In this document: positions 45,047-54,612 of the stretch, piece by piece
How the letters are laid out: each line of letters opens with the position of its first letter
Position numbering within the stretch: position 1 is the stretch's first letter
Source of the DNA: Pontimonas sp.
Lineage (GTDB): Bacteria > Actinomycetota > Actinomycetes > Actinomycetales > Microbacteriaceae
NCBI GenBank assembly: GCA_018402295.1
Contig: JAGYJI010000006.1
Coordinates: forward strand, 248,001-312,000
Reading direction: 5' to 3'
DNA length: 64,000 nucleotides
Notes under the pieces: model-generated
Seen by the model: the letters and a program-made list of their open reading frames with translations, nothing else
Databases searched by the model: none
Told to the model about the DNA's origin: nothing
Translations under genes and position numbers: made by a program

Positions 45047-46036
45047 GTGAAGAAAAACATCATGGCTCCGGTGGCTCTCGCAGCTGCCGGACTTTTGCTG
45101 TTGTCTGCATGTGCAACAGAAGCGGAAGAAGCCGCTCCTGCCCCTGCACCTGCCGCAACCGAGACCGAAGAGGCCGCCCCTGAGTTGTCGGGTGCGATCA
45201 CTTTGGACGGTTCCAGCACCGTTGGTCCTTTCGCTGAAGCAGCTGCAGAGCTCTTCATGGACGCCAACCCCGGTGTGACCGTGACCGTTGGTATCTCCGG
45301 TACCGGTGGTGGCTTCGAGAAGTTCTGCAACGGTGAGACCGATGGCTCCAACGCATCGCGTGGCATCAAGGACGAAGAAGCAGCACTCTGCGCCGAGAAC
45401 GGAATTGAGTTCGGAACCATTTCGGTTGCCAACGACGCTCTCTCCGTGATCGTCAACCAGGACAACCCCCTCGACTGCATCTCAACCGATGCGCTCAAGG
45501 CTCTCTGGGAGCTTGACTCCTCCGTCATGACTTGGGGCGAAATCCCCGGCGTCGACGCTGGTGACCTGGCTTCTGAAGAGGTTGTTCTCTACGGTCCTGG
45601 AACTGACTCCGGAACCTTCGACTTCTTCACCGACGAAATCAACGGTGACAGCGGAAACATCCGCACCGACTACAACAACATCGGTGAAGACGACAACCAG
45701 GCTGTTCAGGGTGTCTCCGGTGGACTGGGTGCGATTGCATTCATTCCTTACTCCTTCTACCAGGAGTACTCGGACACTGTGAAGGGTCTTGCCATTGACA
45801 GTGGCGCAGGCTGCATCGACCCCACCATCGAGAACCTTCTCGCTGGTGACTACACGCCGCTTGGCCGTCAGCTGTTCATGTTCCCCGCCGCGCCCACAAT
45901 TGAGCGTGCAGAGGGACTCGCCTTCTACCAGTTCGTGATTGACGAGAATGACGCCATTGCTGCGGCATCCGGTCTGATCGCGTTGACTGCGGACCAGAAG
46001 GCCGAGCAGCTCGCCGTTGTTGCAGGTCTCGGCTAA
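45047..46036 (+). CDS. pstS: Phosphate ABC transporter substrate-binding lipoprotein
   Basis: Binds phosphate outside the membrane and delivers it to the PstCA channel. A lipoprotein signal ends in LLLLSAC (cysteine near residue 22), followed by an Ala/Glu/Pro linker. Phosphate-binding loops are visible as ITLDGSSTVGPFAEAAAELF and GPGTDSGTFDFFTDEI. At 329 residues it has the common length. GTG 45047 has AGAGGAG 9 bases upstream. It opens the pstSCAB operon; phoU is not in the window. Confidence 0.96.
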   Translation: MKKNIMAPVALAAAGLLLLSACATEAEEAAPAPAPAATETEEAAPELSGAITLDGSSTVGPFAEAAAELFMDANPGVTVTVGISGTGGGFEKFCNGETDGSNASRGIKDEEAALCAENGIEFGTISVANDALSVIVNQDNPLDCISTDALKALWELDSSVMTWGEIPGVDAGDLASEEVVLYGPGTDSGTFDFFTDEINGDSGNIRTDYNNIGEDDNQAVQGVSGGLGAIAFIPYSFYQEYSDTVKGLAIDSGAGCIDPTIENLLAGDYTPLGRQLFMFPAAPTIERAEGLAFYQFVIDENDAIAAASGLIALTADQKAEQLAVVAGLG

Positions 46037-46095
46037 ACCCGAGATTCAACCCAACATATAACCGGGACGATGGAGAAATTAGGAGTTATTGACTA

Positions 46096-47044
46096 ATGTC
46101 TTCATCTGTGACGTCGGCGCGGAGTGGTCCAGCTCGGACCCTCCGCGCCGACAACCCCCGGTACGGTGAGAAGGCCATCTTCGGATTCCTCTTCTTCACC
46201 GCCGCGGTGTCGGTTTTCGTCACCACCGCGATTGTTTTCGCTCTCTTTTATCCACTTCCTCGTCTGTTCAGCGAGATTTCCATTGTTGAGTTCTTCACCG
46301 CGACCGAGTGGTCACCTGGCTTTCTGAAGCCCCAGTACGGCGTGTGGCCGATTGTCGTCGGAACCCTGATCGTCGTGGTCACGGCGCTCATAGTTGCAGT
46401 TCCCATTGGCCTCCTGTCGGCGATTTACCTTGTCTGAGTTTGCTGCTGAGCCGGTTCGCAAGACCATCAAGCCGGTTCTCGAGATCCTTGAAGGAATCCC
46501 GACCGTCGCCACGGGTTTGTTTGCGTTCTTCTGGTTGCGACCATTCCTGGAATACATGACACCCTGGTTACCGTGGGGTGGGCTTTTTTCCACCGGTGTT
46601 GCGGGAATCGCCGTCGGTCTGATCATCATCCCGCTCATCGCTTCCGTTGCTGATGACGCGATGCGTTCCGTTCCCCGCTCCCTCCGTGAGGGTGCTTACG
46701 CGCTGGGAGCGTCAAAGTTGCGCGTTTCGCTGAAGGTCGTCGTTCCTGCAGCGATTTCAGGAATTATTGCGGCCTTTGTTTTGGGAGGCTCTCGTGCTGT
46801 CGGCGAGACGATGATCGTGTTGCTCGTTGCCGGAGCGGGTTCGCCCGGATTGAATTTCAACCCTTTCGAAGGGATCCAGACGATGACTGCCTACATTGCC
46901 TCGCGAGCAACAGGAGAGATTGCTGTGGGGTCCGTTGTCTACGACACCATCTTCGCGGTGGGCTCGCTCTTGTTCCTCATCACTCTCGCCATGAACATGA
47001 TTGCCATCCGCTTCGTCGCTCGCTTCCGGGAGGTGTACGAATAA
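46096..47044 (+). CDS. pstC: Phosphate ABC transporter permease PstC (frameshifted)
   Basis: One of the two channel subunits, with six membrane segments and the EAA-type loop EGAYALGASKLRVSLKVVVP. The frame breaks after LLSAIYL. Removing one T near 46430 gives AIYLSEFAAEPVRKTIKPVL, the conserved loop before helix 3, and a 315-residue protein of normal length. The last base of its stop is the first base of the pstA start (TAATG), so a shift that abolished PstC would also upset pstA coupling; a sequencing overcall is more likely. Confidence 0.92.
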
Positions 47045-47985
47045 TGTCGGATTCGTTCTCTCAACTTCCGGGAAGGGCCAAGTTCGCTGCGGCGGGAGCT
47101 GGGCTGGCTGTCCAAAACCAGTTCAAGTCCCAAGGCTCGCGGGGAAATGGCGCCGAGCATCATTTTTCCGCTCTCATGCTCCTCGCCCTCACCATTGCCA
47201 TCACCGCGATTATTGCCATTCTTGCGTGGGCGTTTTTTGAGGGGCGCACCAGACTTGACATGGATTTGATTTTCAATGGGCCCTCCACCGTAAACAAAGC
47301 CACCGCCGGTTACAGTGTGGCCATTTTGGGAACACTCCAAATCGTGGGAGGGGTAATCGCTCTCATCGTTCCGTTGGGGGCTGGAGCCGCCCTCTATCTC
47401 GAGCAGTTTGCTGACAAGTCCAGATGGTGGAATCGCCTCATCGAGCTCAACATTCAGAACCTGGCCGGTGTTCCCTCCATTGTTTTTGGAATCCTGGGCC
47501 TTGCATTCTTCGTTCGGACGCCCTTCAACCTGGGGTTGGTGGCAGCGGCCGGATCGGCCACTATCGCCCTCCTCGTTTTGCCCACCGTGATCTTGGCTTC
47601 GAGAGAAGCCATCAAGGCCGTTCCACCCTCAATTCTGGAGGGCTCGTTGGCTCTGGGAGCCACCCGCTGGCAAGCCGTGTGGCGCCAGGTGCTGCCTGCT
47701 GCAGCTCCCGGGATGCTCACGGGCGTGATTCTGGCGGTGTCCCGCGCGATTGGTGAGGCAGCGCCACTGCTGCTCGTCGGCGCATTGACCTTTGTGACTT
47801 TCTCGCCCAACTTCTTTGAGGGTGGGTATTCTGCGCTTCCGGTCTTGATCTATAACTATGCAGGTCGTCCCCAAGAGGAGTTCCAAATCTTGGCAGCAGC
47901 CGGAGTGCTCCTCATGCTCGCTGTCCTAATTGTCATCAACTCGTTCGCCATTTGGCTCCGTGCTCGATACGAAAGAAGCTGGTAG
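47044..47985 (+). CDS. pstA: Phosphate ABC transporter permease PstA
   Basis: The second channel subunit, 313 residues, with six membrane segments and the conserved loop EGSLALGATRWQAVWRQVLP followed by GMLTGVILAVSRAIGEAAPL. The N-terminus has an extra ~40 residues before the first helix. ATG 47044 overlaps the pstC stop; pstB follows after 12 bases with AGGAGAAG as ribosome site. Confidence 0.95.
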   Translation: MSDSFSQLPGRAKFAAAGAGLAVQNQFKSQGSRGNGAEHHFSALMLLALTIAITAIIAILAWAFFEGRTRLDMDLIFNGPSTVNKATAGYSVAILGTLQIVGGVIALIVPLGAGAALYLEQFADKSRWWNRLIELNIQNLAGVPSIVFGILGLAFFVRTPFNLGLVAAAGSATIALLVLPTVILASREAIKAVPPSILEGSLALGATRWQAVWRQVLPAAAPGMLTGVILAVSRAIGEAAPLLLVGALTFVTFSPNFFEGGYSALPVLIYNYAGRPQEEFQILAAAGVLLMLAVLIVINSFAIWLRARYERSW

Positions 47986-47997
47986 GAGAAGAAACCC

Positions 47998-48807
47998 ATG
48001 AACGTGCCCATCGGAGAAGAGACAGTGCCCAACGAGGTATTCACTCTCAAAGACGTGTCGGTCTACTACGGCAAGAACCTGGCTGTCGAGAAGGTCAACC
48101 TGCCGGTATATGAGAACCAGATCACCGCGCTCATTGGCCCCTCAGGGTGTGGAAAGTCCACCATCCTGCGAAGCCTCAACCGCATGAACGACCTCATCCC
48201 CGGGGCCAAAGTGACCGGTGAAGTGCTGTATCACGGCCAGGACGTCTATGGCGCAGATGTTGATCCGGTCCAGGTCCGCAAGGTCATCGGCATGGTGTTC
48301 CAAAAGCCGAACCCCTTCCCCAAGTCGATCTACGACAACATTGCTTTTGGCCCCCAGACTTTGGGGATGAAGGGCAACATGGACGACATTGTCGAGCAGG
48401 CTCTTCGGGGCTCTGCGCTGTGGGATGAGGTCAAAGACCGCCTCAAGGACAATGCCTTTGGCATGTCCGGTGGTCAGCAGCAGCGTCTCTGTATCGCCCG
48501 GGCTATTGCCGTTTCGCCCGATGTGATCCTGATGGATGAGCCGTGCTCCGCTTTGGACCCGGTGTCGACCTTCAAGATTGAAGACTTGATGAACGAGCTC
48601 AAGAAGGATTACACCATCGTCATCGTGACCCACAACATGCAGCAGGCTGCCCGCGTGGCAGACCGCACCGCATTCTTCACTGTGGTGTCGGATGACGAGG
48701 CGGGAAGCCGGGTCGGAACCCTTGTTGAGCACGACGCCACGGAGAAAATTTTCTCCAGCCCCGCGAACGAGAAGACCTTGGATTACGTCACCGGTCGCTT
48801 CGGATAA
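47998..48807 (+). CDS. pstB: Phosphate ABC transporter ATP-binding protein
   Basis: The ATPase of the Pst system, 269 residues. Walker A is [12 protein letters not shown], the signature is [16 protein letters not shown], and Walker B is [13 protein letters not shown]. The pattern [16 protein letters not shown] is typical for PstB. It is the last gene of the operon; kynureninase follows after 32 bases from its own promoter. Confidence 0.97.
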   Translation: MNVPIGEETVPNEVFTLKDVSVYYGKNLAVEKVNLPVYENQITALIGPSGCGKSTILRSLNRMNDLIPGAKVTGEVLYHGQDVYGADVDPVQVRKVIGMVFQKPNPFPKSIYDNIAFGPQTLGMKGNMDDIVEQALRGSALWDEVKDRLKDNAFGMSGGQQQRLCIARAIAVSPDVILMDEPCSALDPVSTFKIEDLMNELKKDYTIVIVTHNMQQAARVADRTAFFTVVSDDEAGSRVGTLVEHDATEKIFSSPANEKTLDYVTGRFG

Positions 48808-48839
48808 TCCTCCGGCTTGCTCATCCCTAAGCTGGGGGT

Positions 48840-50152
48840 ATGACGCTAGAACTGCCGGGAGTGGCAACCGAGCGCTCCACTGCTGAGTTGCTGGATAGCC
48901 ACGACCCGCTCGCGTCCTTTCGCTCCGAGTTTTTCCACGCGGACCCCGACCAGTGTTACCTGGATGGCAATTCACTGGGCAAGTTGCCGCTGGCCACCAG
49001 AGACTCTGTCGCCTCGTTTGTCACCAACGAGTGGGGGACTGAGCTCGTCGAAGGGTGGGGCCATTGGATTGATGAGGCCCAGGTCGCCGGTGACCTCCTG
49101 GGTTCTGCGACCTTAGGGGTGGGGCCCGGGCAAACACTGGTCTGTGACACCACGTCGATGAACTTCTACCAACTCGCTATCGCTGCTATTCGCTCCAGGC
49201 CCGGGCGGAAGACCGTCATCATCGACTCGGCAAACTTTCCCACCGACCGCTACATCCTGGAGGGGATTGCTGAGGATCTCGGGTTGACCCTCATCACGCT
49301 GGATACCGATGGTCAGGGTGGACCGGGAGCTGTGTCGGTGTCGGTGGAGCACGAGCGGGTGACGGCCGAAGCACTCGCCCCCACCTCAGCGAGGACGTCG
49401 CGCTGGTGACCTTGCAGGCCATCAACTACCGCTCCGGAGCGCGCTCTGAACTCGCCGAGATTCAGGCGGCCGTCACCGCGGTCGGTGCTCACATGCTCTG
49501 GGATTGTTCGCACGCTGGTGGGGCTATCGACCTCGATTTTGAGGGCAACAAGATTAAGTTGGCTGTGGGCTGCACGTACAAGTATGGAAACTCAGGGCCT
49601 GGCTCTCCCGCCTGGTTATTCGTCCACACTGAGCTCCAAGACGAACTTCAGGTGCCGATCAAGGGCTGGTTTGCTCAAGAAGACCAGTTTGTGATGGGTC
49701 CCTGGTTTGAGAAAGCTCGGGGAATCCGAGGATTTCAGGTGGCGAGTCCCTCGATTGTGGGAATCCGAGGCGTTCAAGCCAGTTACGAGATGATTCAGCG
49801 CGCGGGAATTGCCGAGATTGAGAAGAAGGCGGCGCTTGGCACCGAACTGATGATCCAGCTCGTGGACGCCTGGCTGGTTCCCCACGGGTTCACCCTGGGT
49901 ACACCCCGCGAAGCCTCCCATCGGGGCGGGCACATCATCATTAACCATCCAGAGGCTGCAACCATTGCCTTGGCGCTTCGACAGCTGGTCAATGTGGTGC
50001 CGGATTATCGCCAGCCCGATGCGATCCGGCTGGCGATATCTCCACTGCCCACCTCCTATGTGGAGGTCTGGGACGGTTTTGATCGGCTGCGTGGTCTGAT
50101 GGAATCTGGTGCGTATCGGGAGGTGGCTCCGCAGGAGACTAGGGTTACCTAA
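48840..50152 (+). CDS. kynU: Kynureninase (frameshifted)
   Basis: PLP enzyme that cleaves kynurenine to anthranilate and alanine. The N-terminus has CYLDGNSLGKLP, and the second part has the PLP lysine loop CTYKYGNSGPGSPAWLFV and IKGWFAQEDQF. The frame breaks in the C run 49378-49382; one more C gives ALAPHLSEDVALVTLQAINY and 437 codons. TAAGCT at 48828-48833 lies 6 bases before the ATG (leaderless). The stop shares bases with the start of the tryptophan dioxygenase gene (TAATG), so the two trp-degrading enzymes are coupled. A kynurenine formamidase is not seen here. Confidence 0.92.
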
Positions 50153-50989
50153 TGCCTCCTGCCAGATCATCAGAAAGCCGTCACCTACACGACCTATCTC
50201 AAGGTCGAGGAACTTCTGTCACTTCAGGAGCCGCTCTCGGATGGTCCTGAGCACGATGAGTTGCTCTTCATCACCATCCACCAGGTCTATGAGCTCTGGT
50301 TCCAGCAGATTCTGCATGAGCTGTCGGCTTTGCAGCCAGCACTAGAGAAGGGTGACACCCACCGGTCTCTGGCGCTCCTCGGTCGAGTTCGCTCCATCAT
50401 GAAGACCTGTGTTCAGCAGATTGATGTGTTGGAGACCATGACGCCCCTGCAGTTTCAATCGTTTCGTTCCCGTTTGTCCTCGGCCAGTGGGTTCCAATCA
50501 GCGCAGTTCCGCGAAGTGGAGGCTGTGCTGGGCCGCAGAGACCACGCGGGAGAGGGCGCGAAAGAGGGAACCGGCATGAAAATGGCGGAGCACTTAGTGC
50601 CTGGGTCCTCAGCCAGAAATCGAGTGGAGGCCGCGATGGCCAGGCCCAGTGTCTGGGACTCTGCTCTTCGGTATTGCCATGTTCGAGGACACGAGATGCC
50701 AGCCGAGGTTCTCGAGCGCGATGTGAGCACACCGTGGGAGGCCAGGGACGATGTCCAAGCGGTCTTGGTGTCCCTTCACCACACCGATCCCGAGTCGGCG
50801 ATGGTCTGTGAAGCTCTGGTGGATCTTGATGAGGGGCTTGGGGAGTGGCGGTATCGCCACGTGAAAATGGTGGAGCGCACCATTGGGCGCAAGTCCGGCA
50901 CCGGAGGGTCCTCCGGTGTGGGCTATTTGGCCTCGACTCTGTTCAACCCGGTGTTCCCTGACTTGTGGGCGATTCGAAGCCAGCTCTAA
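50152..50989 (+). CDS. kynA: Tryptophan 2,3-dioxygenase (frame error at extreme 5' end)
   Basis: Heme enzyme opening the indole ring of tryptophan to N-formylkynurenine. HDELLFITIHQVYELWFQQI holds the distal histidine region, and YRHVKMVERTIGRKSGTGGS, followed by SGVGYL, the proximal histidine and substrate loop. The conserved frame is open from about 50162, but its first ATG is out of frame. ATG 50152, overlapping the kynU stop, joins it if one base near 50157-50161 is removed, giving MPPPDHQKAVTYTTYLKVEE. The corrected length is 278 residues. Together with kynU it directs tryptophan to anthranilate. Confidence 0.92.
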
Positions 50990-51558
50990 GGGGTGTGAGA
51001 GTGGGCGTCTGAGCTGAACAGCGTCCGACGCTTCGGTGGGGTGTAGTCGCAGACGTCCCCGGACATAACTGGGGCTTCTCTTTCGAGAACACTCGATACA
51101 GCTCACACCCCACGCATATTCCAAAGGCGGTTTCTAAGAACATCAGGCTGAGGCAGAAGCCACAAAACAACAGCATGTATTCGTTCTGGAGACCCAAGAA
51201 CCCCATGCCCATGCAGGCCACAAAGGCCATTCCAAATCCCAGGGACCAGGCGAGTCGCTTCTGAGCCGCACCCACCCACTCGGGTCGTTGGCGACGCACA
51301 ATCAGGGCACCAAGGGCCATCGAGGGAGCGAAGCGATGGTTGAGTCCAATGCGGATCCCCATGTCGATCAACAACAGGATGGCGAACCCGCGAACCGGTC
51401 CGAAGTCACCGGTGAAGAATGCGGAGGAGACGGCCATGAACCCCAGACAGAAAGAGGATGCCGGCGGACGCTCGCACGGCGCGTTCGTTGAAGACGGGGA
51501 TGTCGATGCCTTCGACCTTTTCGCCGAAGTCGTATGTTTCTGTCTCGGTCGCCGCCAT
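50986..51558 (-). CDS. DUF4395-family membrane protein (two frame errors)
   Basis: A membrane protein with about four helices, including GICVGCELYRVF with a conserved Cys-x-x-Cys that is typical of DUF4395. The long frame covers only the middle. Removing a base at 51447 links the N-terminus MAATETETYDFGEKVEGIDI to FLLGFMAVSSAFFTGDF. Adding a base in the C run 51057-51060 gives CPGDVCDYTPPKRR and a stop at 50986, which then interlocks with the kynA stop (CTAA). The corrected length is 190 residues. DUF4395 is often found beside thioredoxins and sulfurtransferases. The promoter TATAGT is 6 bases before the ATG and overlaps the palindrome. Confidence 0.78.
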
Positions 51559-51567
51559 GCCACCACT

Positions 51568-51583
51568 ATACCCCAGGGGGTAT
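51568..51583 (-). promoter_or_regulatory. CsoR/CstR-like operator at the DUF4395 promoter (site 3 of 3)
   Basis: ATACCCCAGGGGGTAT, 7-bp perfect arms with a 2-base centre. On the minus strand its right half runs into TATAGT (51565-51570), the likely -10, which is 6 bases from the ATG. It abuts the stop codon of the photolyase gene. Same core and geometry as the sites at 4122-4139 and 42962-42977. Confidence 0.7.
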
Positions 51584-52953
51584 CTAACCTCGACGGGCCT
51601 TCAGAACATCAAAAGCCTGGAGGGCCTTATCTCGGCTGGCTTTGAGGTCAATGATGGGCTCGCTCGGGTAGTCAGGAGTGTCCAACTCGGGGATCCAGCG
51701 CCTGATGTATTCCTGCTGGGGATCAAACTTCTCTGCCTGCAGCATGGGGTTGAACACCCGGAAATAGGGGGCAGCATCGGCACCACTGCCGGCAACCCAC
51801 TGCCAGCTGGCGGGGTTGTTGGCCTCATCAGCGTCCACGAGGGTGTCCCAGAACCAGGCTTCTCCCACTCGCCAATCGACCAGCATGTTTTTGATCAGGA
51901 ACGAGGCCACCACCATCCGCACCCGGTTGTGCATATAGCCGGTGTGCCAGAGTTCACGCATGCCGGCATCCACCAGGGGCACACCGGTCAGTGCCCTTCT
52001 GCCAGGCCTTCAGAAGCTGGGGCTCTGCGTCCCCCCAGGGGAACTGGTCAAACTCTGGCCGGAAATTCTTGCTCTGAAGCTCAGGGAAGTGGAACAGGAT
52101 GTTGTAGGAGAACTCACGCCAGCCCACCTCAGAGAGAAACTTGGCCTTGTTCTTCTCGGCGTCCGCAGGAAGAGTGCGGTCCACCTCAGCCCAGATCTGA
52201 TAGGGGCTTATTTCTCCAAAACGCAGGTGGGGACTCAGTCGTGATGTCGTTACCGGACCCGGCTCATCCCGTCGGTGATAGAGCTTCAGGGTGTTGTGCA
52301 CAAAATCCTCGAGCCTCTGGTGGGCTCCGGCCTCTCCTGGCGTCCACATCTCGTGGAGGCCAGGGGACCAGTCAGGGCTGGTGGGGAGCAAATCCCAGTC
52401 GTCGAGGTTCTCGCTCGCTATTCCCGCAGCAGACTGGAGTCCTGTGGGTGGTGGGAGCGGTGCTCGCGGTGGCTCACCGGCCAGTGCTGCCCGCCAGAAC
52501 GGGGTGAACACTTTGAAGGGGTTACCCTCTCCCGTTCGCACCGTCCAGGGCTCAAACAGCAGATTCCCGGCAAAACTTTCGCAGGTCAGCCCTGATTCCC
52601 GCAGCTCCTCTTTGAGGAGTGCGTCGGCTTCGCGGGCAAGCCCATAGCGACGGTTCCAGAACACCGCAGATGCGCCAGTGTCGGACACCAGTTGTCGGAT
52701 GACATCGGGACCAGATCCGGTGCGAAGCACCAGGGTCCCACCGAGGGAATCGATGGAGGATTGAAGCGACACGAAGTGAGTGGTGGAGCCACCACTTCGA
52801 CGCACGCCCCAGGGGCCTCGATCCTTCGGTGACCTCGTCTCGAACATAGACAATCAGGACCGGTGCTCCGGTGTCGCAGGCAGCGTGAAGGGCTGGGTTA
52901 TCGGCAAGCCGAAGGTCATTGCGAAGCCACACAATTGCCGGACCCTGAGACAT
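51584..52953 (-). CDS. phr: Deoxyribodipyrimidine photolyase (two frame errors)
   Basis: Flavoprotein that repairs UV-made cyclobutane pyrimidine dimers with blue light. Three frames cover one protein. The N-terminal antenna domain starts AIVWLRNDLRLADNPALHAA. The middle has FGEISPYQIW and the FAD-binding SEVGWREFSYNILFHFPEL. The end has VDAGMRELWHTGYMHNRVRM, the FAD/DNA signature. Removing a base near 52774 gives HHSLVSLQSSIDSLGG and removing one near 51990 gives WQKGLTGVPLVDAGM. The result is 455 residues, normal for class I enzymes. Presence of a photolyase suits a sunlit aquatic habitat. Confidence 0.92.
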
Positions 52954-53001
52954 GCCACCAGCGTAGAGCTCTCCGCTGGGAGCGATGTGAGGGCAGTGAT
53001 A

Positions 53002-53033
53002 AGGGCCGGTCGCTGAGGCGAGCGACCGGCCCT
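53002..53033. terminator. Strong hairpin between the wHTH regulator and photolyase genes
   Basis: Perfect 13-bp GC-rich stem AGGGCCGGTCGCT with loop GAGGCG. The T content after it is weak on either strand (ATTTCCCTT on plus, TTATCACTG on minus). Both flanking genes read leftward, so it most likely ends the transcript of the winged-helix regulator gene. Confidence 0.6.
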
Positions 53034-53163
53034 ATTTCCCTTGCACCAAGAGTGTTTTGCAATCACATTCACGAGAGCTGTCACAGCAACAACTGACGAT
53101 GTACTGAATATATAACAGAATGGTAACGGTGTCTAGTCCTGGGTTTTTTGTGTGGGAATAGGA
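53034..53163. other. AT-richer intergenic stretch with a long-loop inverted repeat
   Basis: About 130 bases without a credible gene between a hairpin and the winged-helix regulator stop. It contains TAGTCCT (near 53133) and AGGACTA (near 53160) flanking a loop of about 20 bases with a T6 run, and a TATATA upstream. It could be a regulator 3' UTR structure or a small RNA; neither is supported beyond the repeat. Confidence 0.3.
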
Positions 53164-53762
53164 CTAAATCATGTCCGGAGACTGGGCCACACCGTAGTTG
53201 ATGGTGACATCTGCGTGACGGTCAAAGCGGTATCCAACTCCGCGCACTGTGCGGACGATGTCCTCGTAACGCCCGAGCTTCGATCGAAGCCTTCGCACGT
53301 GAACATCAATGGTCCTGGCGACAGGGGCATCCTCGTCACCCTCCGCCCACAGCGCCTCGATGATGACTTCTCGATTCACGGTCTGCCCTTCACGAAGGAC
53401 CAGGAATTGCAGGAGGGAGAACTCTTTATACGTGAGCGGGGCTTGCTCGTCATCGATGAGCACGCGTTTACGCGAGATGTCGATGACGACCAGGGATTCT
53501 GGGGTCTTCTGGTCTCGGGCGAGCTTCCCCAGGGCGATGGGGTCGTGCAGAGCCATGCGCACAATGTCGAGGTGCTTACCTCCCGCACCCAGAGGTGCCA
53601 GGGCGATAGCGGCGTGTGTTTCCGTCGCCGGGACGTGGTCGGTCACGGTTTTTTGAGCTCAGTGACGAGCTGCTGCAGACTGATGCCTGCTGCCTGGGCG
53701 TCAGCTTCGCTGATGCCCACATAGAGAGCGAACCCTCGTGGTTCGCGAGGTGAGTGAGTCAT
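53164..53762 (-). CDS. Orphan OmpR/PhoB-type winged-helix regulator (frameshifted)
   Basis: A DNA-binding protein of 199 residues after correction. The C-terminal Trans_reg_C domain (about 105-190) has LTYKEFSLLQFLVLREGQTV and TIDVHVRRLRSKLGRYEDIV followed by RTVRGVGYRF. The N-terminal ~90 residues are not a receiver domain: no phosphoacceptor pattern is seen, only GFALYVGISEADAQAAG and ETHAAIALAPLGAGGKHLDI. The two parts join if one base is added to the T6 run at 53649-53654, giving LVTELKKTVTDHVP. Related Microbacteriaceae carry the same unusual layout as far as I recall. The signal and targets are unknown. Confidence 0.82.
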
Positions 53763-53932
53763 AATCTGTCGATTCGTGAGGGGCGGTGAGCCCACGGAGG
53801 GTGAACAGGGGGATTAGCCACACATTCGACAGCAACACAGCTCACGAGCGCTCACCTGCGCCCGGGGAAAAAAAGAGCTGTGCATGGCTTGATTATCGGC
53901 CCAAGCCCGGCCGAGCGTCAAGTCTTGTGACG
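53763..53932. other. Intergenic region between the winged-helix regulator and upp genes
   Basis: About 170 bases, with both neighbours reading leftward. It must hold the regulator promoter near 53770-53800 and the upp 3' end, but no convincing hairpin, ORF or tRNA was found. A run of seven A at about 53870 follows CCCGGGG. Confidence 0.5.
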
Positions 53933-54567
53933 TTATCCGACAGTTCCATAGAGGCGGTCCCCGGCGTCACCGAGGCCTGGAACGATGAAACCGTGCTCAT
54001 TGAGTTTCTCATCGAGAGCCCCCAACACGATGGTGACGTTGCGACCTGCTGTTGCCTTCTCTAGCGCTGCTAACCCCTCTGGTGAACCCAAGAGACAAAC
54101 TGCCGTCACCTCAGTGGCACCTTTGTCAAAGACAAAGTTGATGGCTTGCAGCAGTGAACCACCGGTTGCCAGCATGGGATCAAGAATGAAGCACTGACGG
54201 TCGGAGAGGTCCTCCGGGAGTCGCTCCGCATAGACACTGGGTTGCAAAGTCTTCTCGTCTCGCACCATTCCCAAGAAGCCAACCTCAGCGCTCGGCACAA
54301 GTTGGGTCATGCCCTCCAACATTCCAAGCCCCGCCCGGAGGATGGGGACGACTACGGGCCGCGGCTTCGCCAGCTTCTTCCCCATCGTGGTGGTCACGGG
54401 TGTGGTGATCTGGTGGTCCTCGATGCGGACATGGCGGGTGGCCTCATAGGCCAACAGGGTCACCAGCTCTGAGGTGAGTGCTCGGAACAGCGGTGACGAT
54501 GTCGACTCGTCTCTCAGAAGCGAGAGTTTGTGAGAAATGAGGGGTGATCCGCAACATGCACCTGCAT
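53933..54567 (-). CDS. upp: Uracil phosphoribosyltransferase (frameshifted near 5' end)
   Basis: Pyrimidine salvage, uracil plus PRPP to UMP. The long frame from 54463 has the PRPP motif [18 protein letters not shown] and the C-terminal uracil loop [17 protein letters not shown], but lacks the normal N-terminus. Upstream, MQVHVADHP appears in another frame from ATG 54567. Adding one base in the G run 54541-54544 gives [20 protein letters not shown] and 211 residues, the family length. TAGTGT lies 7 bases before that ATG (leaderless). The gene is divergent from tadA, a common pairing in actinobacteria. Confidence 0.92.
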
Positions 54568-54612
54568 GCGCCTCACACTACCCGAGCGCGATGCTCTGGA
54601 TAGGGTGGGCTC

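Noticed and set aside
48820..48845. Fourth copy of the GC-tract operator before kynU (GGGGGTAT)
   Set aside because: Only the right half matches; the left side CCCTAA is not symmetric, and the -10 box lies elsewhere.
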